A stretch of 11,933 nt of DNA from Phycisphaerales bacterium (lineage in GTDB: Bacteria; Planctomycetota; Phycisphaerae; Tepidisphaerales; Tepidisphaeraceae), in NCBI GenBank assembly GCA_028288905.1, contig JAQGHJ010000236.1, positions 1 to 11,933 on the forward strand, written 5' to 3'. The notes under the pieces were generated by a model. It saw nothing but the letters and a program-made list of their open reading frames with translations. It was not told the origin of the DNA and did no database searches. Both the position numbers and the translations under genes were made by a program. Shown in pieces: positions 6,208 through 11,933 of this stretch. The stretch's first letter is position 1, and every line of letters begins with the position of its first letter.

Positions 6208-7245
6208 TTACGCTTTTGGCGACTTTGTGGCTAAGCCGTTCCAAGCCTTTTCTTGGTGAGCATTTAACTCACGCGTCGCCTTGGTCTTTCCGCGCAGCAA
6301 GCACTGCCATTGGTACGAACGCAGAAAGTCCCGGAACTGGTCGTTGCCGTATCGGGGTTTCCGATGGAGCATGCTCCGAAGGTAGCCCCACATCATCGCC
6401 ATCGAGCCGACCACAACCGGCGGGTGGAACATACGGAAGGCGCAACTCGCCGCCAAGTAGGCGACGCCCGTTCCCATGTACCACTGACCTACGCCGTGCC
6501 GAACGCGGCCCGTCCACCAGTTCTTGTGGCTCGTGCCCATCGGCCGGAGGTGCTCAAAGTTGAGCTTGGGGTCGTCCCAGCTGACAGCCACCCACCCGAG
6601 CATCCGACAACGGTGGCAATCGATACCGTCCCACATTAGTTCTCGGACGAACCCGCCAATCTGCTTGAAACAAGCGGTCCGGTAGAACTTCACCATCCCG
6701 ACAGACGTTTCGTCGCCGCACTTTTCCGATATTTCTTGCCCATCCTTGGTGTAGTAGGGCTTGCCACTGGCGGTGCCGATGCGCGGGTCAGCTTCCATCC
6801 GACGCATCAATTCCTCGAAATAGCCGGCGGGCAGGTCGAGGTCGAGGTCGATTTTGGTGACGTAGTCGAAATCGTCCGGGTTGATCGTGTCGTACCCGGC
6901 GTAGAAGGCGTCGATCACGCCGCCACCGAGCTTGCGGTCGCCGCGGTCCCCGCGGGTAACGACGCGGATCCACGGGTAGCGGGCCGCGTACTCGGCCAAG
7001 ATGGCCGGCGTCTCATCCTTCGACCCGTCGTCAACGATCACCCACAGGGTGGGGAGAACGGTTTGCGCGGCCACGCTGTCGAGGGTCCGTCGGGCGTACT
7101 TTGCCTCATCCCGGCACGGCGTCACCAGCAGGTAGCGGCGGGGGGCAGCGGGCGCGTTCGGCGTGTCGTTCGCTGCAATTTCGGCGTTCATGCGGGTACG
7201 TCCACGCTCGGGCGGTCGGGGGGCTTTGCTCGCGAGTGACAGCAT
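6208..7245 (-). CDS. Family 2 glycosyltransferase (GT-A fold)
   Basis: The protein is 345 residues from the ATG at 7245. The GT-A nucleotide-sugar binding half is clear: YLLVTPCRDE (38-47), VIVDDGSKDE (69-78), and an Asp-rich acceptor of the metal ion, IDLDLDLP (132-139), serving as DxD. Residues from about 173 carry conserved acidic and Trp positions (CGDE, MWDG, WDDPK). Two hydrophobic stretches around 257-290 suggest membrane association. GT2 enzymes move a sugar from a nucleotide donor to a growing lipid-linked glycan on the cytoplasmic side; the donor cannot be read from the sequence. ATG 7245 is chosen because GGAG sits six bases upstream. ATG 7191 also fits, just before the conserved core, and an in-frame GTG at 7269 is less likely. 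The 3' third is less GC-rich than its neighbours, merging into the AT-rich gap. Confidence 0.85.
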   Translation of the reverse strand: MLSLASKAPRPPERGRTRMNAEIAANDTPNAPAAPRRYLLVTPCRDEAKYARRTLDSVAAQTVLPTLWVIVDDGSKDETPAILAEYAARYPWIRVVTRGDRGDRKLGGGVIDAFYAGYDTINPDDFDYVTKIDLDLDLPAGYFEELMRRMEADPRIGTASGKPYYTKDGQEISEKCGDETSVGMVKFYRTACFKQIGGFVRELMWDGIDCHRCRMLGWVAVSWDDPKLNFEHLRPMGTSHKNWWTGRVRHGVGQWYMGTGVAYLAASCAFRMFHPPVVVGSMAMMWGYLRSMLHRKPRYGNDQFRDFLRSYQWQCLLRGKTKATRELNAHQEKAWNGLATKSPKA

Positions 7246-7413
7246 GGCGGTCTCCAGAGGGTCTGTCACCCGATATCGACAATTCTACGGCCAGACTGCG
7301 ACATCGCGCGGACGCCCCGCGGCGGCGCAGAGCAGGCGCTGCCGCGACCGGCCCCTTAACCCCTTTGATGTCTCGACGTTGCCGCTCGTGGGCGGCATGA
7401 CGGTCGCACCGCG

Positions 7414-8742
7414 TCAGGCGGACAGTGCCCGCTGGGTCGGGGCGACACGGGGTGCCGTCCGTTCGGCAGGGCAGCCAGTAGCGTCACCAGGGACCGCCGG
7501 ACGGATCGGCAACACTTCACCCTGGAGGGCGGCCGTTAGCACGGCTCCGAGGCGGGCGGCCTCGGCGTGGATGTCGAACTCGGCCAGGACCTTCTCGCGT
7601 CCTCGCCGGCCGAACTGCAAACGCAACTCAGGGTCGGCCACCAACGCGGCGACGGCCGTCGCCAGCGCGGCCGGGTCGCCGGGCGGGACCAGCATACCGT
7701 TCACGCCCGCCTCGACCAACTCGGGGATCCCCGCCACCTGGGTGGCCACCACCGGCACCCCGGCGGCCATCGCCTCCATGAGCACGACTGGCACGCCCTC
7801 GGCGAAGCTGCCCATCACGAATACGTCCGCTTCCCGGAGCAGTTCGCGGACTTGGGCCTGCGACCGGTACCCGAGGAAGACGACGTTTGACGCGATCCCG
7901 AGCCGCTCGGCCTGGGCCGTCAGCCGGGCGCGGTCCGGCCCGTCGCCGGCCAGCGTGAGCCGGACGTCCGGGTGAATCTTGGCGACGGCCGCCACCGCGT
8001 CCAACAGCACCGGCAGCCCCTTCACGCCGGCGAGCCGGCCGACGAACAGCAGCCGGTGGCCGACGCCCTCGTGCCGGGCCGGCTCGAACAATGCCGGGTC
8101 GACGCCGCAGTGGACGACGTGCATGCGGGCCCACTTGTCCTGCGGGCCGAAGATCATCCCCTGGCTGCGGCAGAAGTGGCTAATGCAGGCGACGAACAAC
8201 GCCCGGCGGATCTTCTCGTCGAGCCGCCAGTACTTCGGCTCGAAGAACTCCATCGGGCCGTGCATCGTGAAGCTGAACGTGAACCCGCCCATCTCGGCCG
8301 CCAGCATCGCGACCGAGCAGGACGAGTTGCTGAAGTGGTTGTGCAGGTGGCTGAGGTCTTGGCGTTTGACCTCCCGGGCCACCACGCCCGCCTCGACGAA
8401 GTACGCCGCCTGCCACACCAGCGCCTTGAGGCCGGCCGGACGGACGGTGAGGGCGGTCTTGACCGCCCGCAGGTACCGCCCGGGCGAGGCGGCGAACACC
8501 TTCGCGTGAGCCGCCAGGATCTTGCCGGCCCGCGGCGGGAACACGTAGTACGTCCGCTCCAACTCCGCCTGGGTCTCCGGCCCGACGTTCTCCTTGTTGT
8601 GCGGCTTGCGGACCGAGAACGTCTGGACGTGCGTCCCCCCGGCCCGCAGCGCGGCCACCTCCCGCTGGATGAACGTGTCGGTCGCGCGCGGGTACTCGCC
8701 CGTCATGTAGGCGACGCGGAGTTTGGTGGCAGGAGTGTTCAT
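7414..8742 (-). CDS. Family 4 glycosyltransferase (GT-B fold, WcaL/exopolysaccharide type)
   Basis: The protein is 442 residues. The N-terminal acceptor half includes YMTGEYPRATDTFIQREV (12-29) and HLHNHFSNSSCSVAML (132-147), both typical of exopolysaccharide GT4 enzymes that make colanic-acid-like repeat units. The C-terminal donor half has FVGRLAGVKG (233-242), LTLAGDGP (262-269) and the EX7E motif with Glu315 and Glu323 in EGVPVVLME, then a PPGD segment (353-356). These retaining enzymes use nucleotide sugars such as UDP- or GDP-sugars; which one is not readable. The last 35 residues are a low-complexity Pro/Ala/Arg tail. The start is ATG 8742. The frame is open for 50 further codons to 8892, but that stretch is the inverted repeat at 8788-8890 and has no family similarity, so it is excluded. 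The gap to the GT2 gene is about 170 bp with nothing recognisable. Confidence 0.88.
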   Translation of the reverse strand: MNTPATKLRVAYMTGEYPRATDTFIQREVAALRAGGTHVQTFSVRKPHNKENVGPETQAELERTYYVFPPRAGKILAAHAKVFAASPGRYLRAVKTALTVRPAGLKALVWQAAYFVEAGVVAREVKRQDLSHLHNHFSNSSCSVAMLAAEMGGFTFSFTMHGPMEFFEPKYWRLDEKIRRALFVACISHFCRSQGMIFGPQDKWARMHVVHCGVDPALFEPARHEGVGHRLLFVGRLAGVKGLPVLLDAVAAVAKIHPDVRLTLAGDGPDRARLTAQAERLGIASNVVFLGYRSQAQVRELLREADVFVMGSFAEGVPVVLMEAMAAGVPVVATQVAGIPELVEAGVNGMLVPPGDPAALATAVAALVADPELRLQFGRRGREKVLAEFDIHAEAARLGAVLTAALQGEVLPIRPAVPGDATGCPAERTAPRVAPTQRALSA

Positions 8743-8787
8743 GTAGGGTCCGCCTTGGCGGACGCGGGACGTTTCGGAGGAGAGAAC

Positions 8788-8890
8788 GCGACGCGAAGGC
8801 GCGAGGACCGCGAAGGCGGACGCGAAGAAGACAAACTTACGATCCGAATTCCTAGCGTCCGCCTTCGCGGTCTTCGCGCCTTCGCGTCGC
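8788..8890. repeat. Junction inverted repeat c (epimerase/GT4 gap), copy 1 of a dispersed element
   Basis: Arms of 36 bases at 8788-8823 and 8855-8890 are complementary at 35 of 36 positions, with a 31-base loop. Each arm is built from degenerate copies of a CGCGAAGG-type word. Bases 8788-8835 match 11313-11360 at 45 of 48 positions in the same orientation, so this element has a second copy 2.5 kb away. In RNA it would form a very stable hairpin between the epimerase stop (8906) and the GT4 start (8742). Confidence 0.85.
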
Positions 8891-8905
8891 ATGATCCCCG
8901 CTGTC

Positions 8906-9931
8906 CTACGCCGCGCCGCGGATGGCCGTCAGCGCCGCGTCGTGGCTCGACAGGCTGCGGTCCAGGGACTCGGCCAGCGTGAACCGCGGCCGCCACGGGA
9001 TCGCTCGCTTGATGCCGGCGTTCGTGTACCGGAGCGGCTTGGCCCGTGCGGCGAGCCGACTGGGGACAAGCACGCCCGGGACCTTCGCCTTCCCGCCGCA
9101 CGCCCACCGGTTGAACAGCTTCGCCGCGTTCGCCGTCAGCCAGGCGAGCGAGTAGGGGACCGGCACGACGAGCGGCCGCCGGGGCTCCCGTTTCCGCAGC
9201 AGCGCCACGTACCGCCGCTGCGTGGGCGTCTCGTCGTCGACGACGTTCAGGATCTGGTTCTTCGCCCCGTCCGCGTCGGCCGCGGCCACGATGGCCTCGG
9301 CGCAGTTCTCGACGTACGTCAGCGGCACCCGGGCCCACGCCCCGATGCGCAGCCACACCCGCTTGCCCTTGGCCCCGAGCCGGGCGGACCACAGGTTCCC
9401 GCGGCCGAAGATGACGCCGGGCCGCAGGACGGTGAACACCCAGTTCCGCTCCGTACACCACATCCGGACTAGCCGCTCCTGGACGAGCTTCGTGTGGGCG
9501 TACTCGTCCCGATCGAACGCGTCGGCCTCGACGGGCGAGAACTCGTTGACGGTCGAGAAGTACGGCACCTTCATGTAGTCGTACACGCTGAACGAACTGA
9601 TCGAGACGATCCGGCGGACGTTCGCCTCTTCCATCGCGGCCAGCAGGTTCTCGGTCGCGACGACGGTCCCGCCGTACTGGGCGTACATGTCGCCCGCCTT
9701 GGCCGCCGCCAGATGTAGGACCGCGTCGACGCCCCGGCAGGCGTCGGCCAGCCCCTTGCGGCGGCGGAGGTCGGCGTGGGCCAACTCGATCTTCGGGTGG
9801 TCGGCCCATCCGTTCCGCTCGGCGTCGGCCGCCGACCGGATCATGGCGCGCACCGTGTGCCCCCGCCGCAGCGCCTCGGCCACGACGTACTTCCCGAGGA
9901 ACCCGTTGGCACCGGTGATGAGCAACTTCAT
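8906..9931 (-). CDS. NAD(P)-dependent sugar epimerase/dehydratase (extended SDR)
   Basis: The protein is 341 residues, the usual length for extended short-chain dehydrogenases. The Rossmann signature TGANGFLG (6-13) binds the dinucleotide. HLAAAKAGD (73-81) follows the fourth strand. SISSFSVYDY (110-119) and YAHTK (144-148) supply the catalytic Ser/Tyr-xxx-Lys set, all intact. RPGVIFGRGN (170-179) and LTYVENCAEAI (204-214) match the substrate-binding half. Family members epimerise, dehydrate or reduce nucleotide sugars in the cytoplasm; the particular substrate cannot be named. In this locus it most likely makes a donor for one of the three glycosyltransferases. The ATG at 9931 starts directly at the Rossmann strand. 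Its upstream sequence is pyrimidine-rich on the coding strand and forms one arm of a large inverted repeat ending eight bases before the start, so initiation may be structure-dependent. Confidence 0.88.
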   Translation of the reverse strand: MKLLITGANGFLGKYVVAEALRRGHTVRAMIRSAADAERNGWADHPKIELAHADLRRRKGLADACRGVDAVLHLAAAKAGDMYAQYGGTVVATENLLAAMEEANVRRIVSISSFSVYDYMKVPYFSTVNEFSPVEADAFDRDEYAHTKLVQERLVRMWCTERNWVFTVLRPGVIFGRGNLWSARLGAKGKRVWLRIGAWARVPLTYVENCAEAIVAAADADGAKNQILNVVDDETPTQRRYVALLRKREPRRPLVVPVPYSLAWLTANAAKLFNRWACGGKAKVPGVLVPSRLAARAKPLRYTNAGIKRAIPWRPRFTLAESLDRSLSSHDAALTAIRGAA

Positions 9932-9938
9932 GGGAAGA

Positions 9939-10045
9939 AGAGAGGAAGAGGGGAAGAGCGGAAGTAGGCAGTACGACGCGGACGGCTTCGACTTGAGGCG
10001 TTTCGGCTCCTACTGCCTACTTCCCCTCTTCTACTCTTCCTCTCT
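9939..10045. repeat. Junction inverted repeat d (oxidoreductase/epimerase gap), purine-rich arm
   Basis: Arms of 35 bases at 9939-9973 and 10011-10045 are complementary at 32 of 35 positions, with a 37-base loop. The left arm is almost all purine on the plus strand (9932-9958 has no pyrimidine). The element occupies virtually the whole 115-bp gap: one arm starts next to the upstream stop codon (10047) and the other ends eight bases from the epimerase ATG. It shares the design but not the sequence of the other junction repeats. Confidence 0.85.
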
Positions 10046-10068
10046 GCTAGACGCGATTCGCGTCTAGC
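10046..10068 (-). repeat. Perfect hairpin across the oxidoreductase stop codon
   Basis: Ten-base perfect arms (10046-10055 and 10059-10068) flank a 3-base loop and include the TAG stop of the Gfo/Idh/MocA gene and its last six codons. No T-run follows on the minus strand, so it is not a canonical terminator. It lies immediately beside the larger junction repeat. It might stabilise the upstream mRNA or affect termination; this is inference. Confidence 0.6.
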
Positions 10069-11213
10069 AGCAGCGCGTCGATCAGCCGGCTGGCCCGGTC
10101 CATGTCGGCGTACGTCACGGGCGGCTCGGCCCCGGTCCGCAACGCCTCGTACGTCCGGCCGAGGAACGTGCCTAGGCCCTCGTACGGCGTGTGCTGCATC
10201 ACCTTGTTCCGGAACCCGCGGACGGCGCTGGCCATCATGCCCCAGCCACTCACCCACTGGTTGACCAGCGGCGACAACTGCTGCCCGCCCTTGCGCGGCA
10301 CCACCACGCGGAGGTACGGCTGGAATAGGTCTGTCTCGGCCCAGCCGTCGGTCCCGCGGACGGTGACACCAAACGTGTCCGGCCCGGCGTGGGTGGTGAA
10401 CCGGATGCGGGCGTGGACCGGGCCGGCGATCACGAGGGCGTCGAGGTCGTCCCACTTGAACAGCGGCTCGGCCCCGTGCTTCGACCAGCCGGCGGCCACC
10501 CGGAAGTCCGGCGTCCCCGGCTCGACGGTCGGCGGCAGGAACCGCAGGGCGAGGTAGCACAGGTGCGAGATGAACTCGTGCAGCACGCCGGCCGGCAGGT
10601 TGTGGCTCGGGTGCGGCATGGCCGTGTCGGCGTACCGGCCGGCCTTGCGAATGCCGCCGAGCACCATCCGCACCTCGACCTCCCGCACCTCGCCGAGCTT
10701 GCCGTCGCGGGCGAGCTTCTCGATCGCCAGCACCGGCTCGTTGAACCGGTAGTTGTGGTCCTCGACGAGCCGCAGGCCCTTCGCTTGGGCGAGCCGCCAC
10801 AGGTCCAGGAACTGCTGCCGGTGCGGGGCGATCGGCTTCTCGCACACGACGTGCGCCCCGGCCGACAGGGCGTCGGTCACGATCCCGACGTGCGTGTGCG
10901 GCGGGGTCAGCACGTGGACCACGTCCGGCCTTGCCTGCCTGAACATGGTCGCCGCGTCCGTGTAGGCGGCCGCCGCCTTGAACTTGCTCGCGGCGTACTT
11001 CGCCAGTGACGGGGACAGGTCGCACACCCCGACCAGCTCGGCCCGCGGGTCGGTCGAGAGGAACTTGAGATGTTCCTCCGAGATCTTGCCCGTCCCGATG
11101 ACGGCGGCGCGGAGCGGCCGACCCCCGGTCGGCTCTAGGCCGGCGAGGGCAAGACCGACCGGCGCGGCCGAGGCGGCGGGGGTTACGGCGGGGGTGTCGA
11201 TGAGGGTGGGCAT
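10047..11213 (-). CDS. Gfo/Idh/MocA-family NAD(P)-dependent oxidoreductase
   Basis: The protein is 388 residues. A variable Pro/Ala-rich N-terminus (1-32) leads to the Rossmann fold with VIGTGKISEEH (38-48). VLTPPHTHVGIV (101-112) and CEKPIA (124-129) with the family's central Lys126 follow, then HNYRF (153-157). In the C-terminal substrate domain LHEFISHLCYL (211-221) takes the place of the usual D-x-G-x-H-x-x-D helix and keeps two His residues. Members oxidise or reduce sugars, often at C3 of UDP-sugars (WlbA-type), to start amino-sugar synthesis. The coupling with an acetyltransferase upstream and an epimerase downstream would suit making a modified nucleotide sugar, but no aminotransferase is visible. 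ATG 11213 is chosen; the frame stays open to 11312, which runs into the junction repeat. The stop codon lies within a perfect 10-bp hairpin. Confidence 0.87.
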   Translation of the reverse strand: MPTLIDTPAVTPAASAAPVGLALAGLEPTGGRPLRAAVIGTGKISEEHLKFLSTDPRAELVGVCDLSPSLAKYAASKFKAAAAYTDAATMFRQARPDVVHVLTPPHTHVGIVTDALSAGAHVVCEKPIAPHRQQFLDLWRLAQAKGLRLVEDHNYRFNEPVLAIEKLARDGKLGEVREVEVRMVLGGIRKAGRYADTAMPHPSHNLPAGVLHEFISHLCYLALRFLPPTVEPGTPDFRVAAGWSKHGAEPLFKWDDLDALVIAGPVHARIRFTTHAGPDTFGVTVRGTDGWAETDLFQPYLRVVVPRKGGQQLSPLVNQWVSGWGMMASAVRGFRNKVMQHTPYEGLGTFLGRTYEALRTGAEPPVTYADMDRASRLIDALLLDANRV

Positions 11214-11300
11214 AACGCAGCCCAAGCAGGCTGTACTGATTGTAACGGCGGCTGGCGGGTGGAACTTTAGAGGATGGGCTGCCGGGCGTCGAGCATTCTC

Positions 11301-11418
11301 GCGGGCGGACACGCGACGCGAAGGCGCGAAGTCCGCGAAGGCAGACGCGAAGAAGACAAATCAGGACTTCTCATCGTCGCGGCTGCCTTCGCGGTCTACG
11401 CGTCACATGTCCGCCCGC
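11301..11418. repeat. Junction inverted repeat e (acetyltransferase/oxidoreductase gap), copy 2 of the dispersed element
   Basis: The outer arms are perfect over 10 bases (11301-11310 and 11409-11418). The pairing extends inward at 18 of 20 positions, then, after an 8-base bulge in the left arm (AAGGCGCG), at 20 of 24 more. The left arm 11313-11360 matches 8788-8835 at 45 of 48 bases, so this is a second copy of the same element. The right arms have diverged more, as if this copy is older or decaying. It sits between the acetyltransferase stop (11435) and the oxidoreductase start (11213). Confidence 0.8.
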
Positions 11419-11434
11419 AGGCGGCCGGAGAACG

Positions 11435-11933
11435 CTACTTCGCCCGCCCCGGCACGACGCGGGCGGGGATGCCGACGGCCGTGGCGTACGGGGGGATGTT
11501 GTGAAGGACTACGCTCATTGCCCCGATCTTCGCCCCCTTGCCGATCCGGACGTCGCCGAGCACCTGGGCGTACGCCCCGAGTTCGACGTCGTCCTCTAGC
11601 ACGGGGACGGGGCCGTCCGGGAACCGGTTGCCGATTGTCACGCCCTGGCGGAGGACGCAGTTCGCGCCCATCACCACGTCCTTGTGGACGAAGATGTTGC
11701 CGAAGTGGTGAATTTTGAGCCCCGGCCCGACGGCCACGCTCTTGGGGATGCTGATGCCGGTCAGCGTCTCGGCGATCCGGTAGCAGAGCCAGTACCGCTT
11801 CTCGGCCAGCCGGCGGAACAGCCCCGGCTTGCGGCGGTCGACCCGCCGGCCGAACCGGTAGACGGCGATCGCCCAGATCGACTGCTCCTTGAAGAACGGC
11901 CGGCGGGGGTAGCGGGCGAGGTCGGCTTGGAAG
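11435..11933 (-). CDS. CysE-like hexapeptide O-acetyltransferase (5' end beyond window)
   Basis: The frame is open to the right edge; 165 residues and a stop are visible and the N-terminus is missing. The visible part opens with FQADLARYPRRPFF and SIWAIAVYRFGRR (18-30), typical of serine-acetyltransferase-like proteins found in polysaccharide loci. A left-handed beta-helix follows: VGPGLKIHHFGNIFVH (68-83) with the His pair expected at the active site, GANCVLRQGVTIG (89-101), VLEDDVELGAYAQVLG (111-126), IGKGAKIGAMSVVL (130-143) and a GIPARVV ending (154-160). The enzyme would transfer acetyl from acetyl-CoA in the cytoplasm. Serine is the classic acceptor, but in an exopolysaccharide locus a sugar hydroxyl or amino group is just as plausible. 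The GTG at 11737 is an internal codon, because similarity continues upstream of it. Confidence 0.85.
   Translation of the reverse strand, partial: FQADLARYPRRPFFKEQSIWAIAVYRFGRRVDRRKPGLFRRLAEKRYWLCYRIAETLTGISIPKSVAVGPGLKIHHFGNIFVHKDVVMGANCVLRQGVTIGNRFPDGPVPVLEDDVELGAYAQVLGDVRIGKGAKIGAMSVVLHNIPPYATAVGIPARVVPGRAK

Noticed and set aside
8788..8890. Possible CRISPR array, because of repeated CGCGAAGG words
   Set aside because: The repeats are short, degenerate, directly adjacent and arranged as an inverted pair; there are no regular spacers and no cas genes.
8788..10045. Junction hairpins as intrinsic terminators
   Set aside because: None is followed by a T-run on the minus strand, unlike the real terminator at 1684-1719; a termination role cannot be claimed from sequence.
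1..11933. tRNA, rRNA, transposase or integrase genes
   Set aside because: No cloverleaf, rRNA-like stretch or transposase/integrase motif was recognised in any intergenic region or ORF.

Overview
The window (about two-thirds G+C) is one strand of an exopolysaccharide / envelope-polysaccharide locus. All nine genes lie on the minus strand, so transcription runs from right to left. The mix of an exosortase, a separate EpsI-type partner, a Wzz/GumC-like chain-length protein, a WecG/TagA glycosyltransferase and generously spaced high-GC genes with few clear Shine-Dalgarno sites points to a planctomycete, most likely Gemmataceae. That placement comes from gene content and style, not from a marker gene.

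Layout in transcription order: a CysE-like hexapeptide acetyltransferase cut by the right edge (11435-11933); a Gfo/Idh/MocA oxidoreductase (10047-11213); an NAD-dependent sugar epimerase/dehydratase (8906-9931); a GT4 glycosyltransferase (7414-8742); a GT2 glycosyltransferase (6208-7245); a 424-bp AT-richer gap (5784-6207); a WecG/TagA glycosyltransferase fused to what looks like a catalytically dead sugar nucleotidyltransferase plus a hexapeptide tail (3654-5783); an exosortase with its Cys/Arg/His residues (2560-3507); an EpsI-like protein (1753-2445); a strong intrinsic terminator (1684-1719); and then, as a separate transcription unit, a Wzz/GumC-like protein cut by the left edge (1-1482).

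The likely division of labour: the oxidoreductase and epimerase shape nucleotide sugars, the acetyltransferase may decorate a sugar or intermediate, the three glycosyltransferases build the lipid-linked repeat unit, Wzz controls chain length and export, and exosortase plus EpsI process a surface-protein or polymer-linked partner that is not in view. The initiating phosphoglycosyltransferase, flippase, polymerase and outer-membrane exporter are not in the window.

The most unusual non-coding feature is that five of the seven gaps inside the right-to-left run are largely occupied by long imperfect inverted repeats (2468-2526, 3524-3637, 8788-8890, 9939-10045, 11301-11418). Their arms are made of short degenerate repeated words. 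Two of the five (8788-8890 and 11301-11418) are clearly copies of the same element, with 45 of 48 left-arm bases identical. These elements also create false N-terminal extensions of the flanking ORFs, so gene starts here were placed downstream of them.
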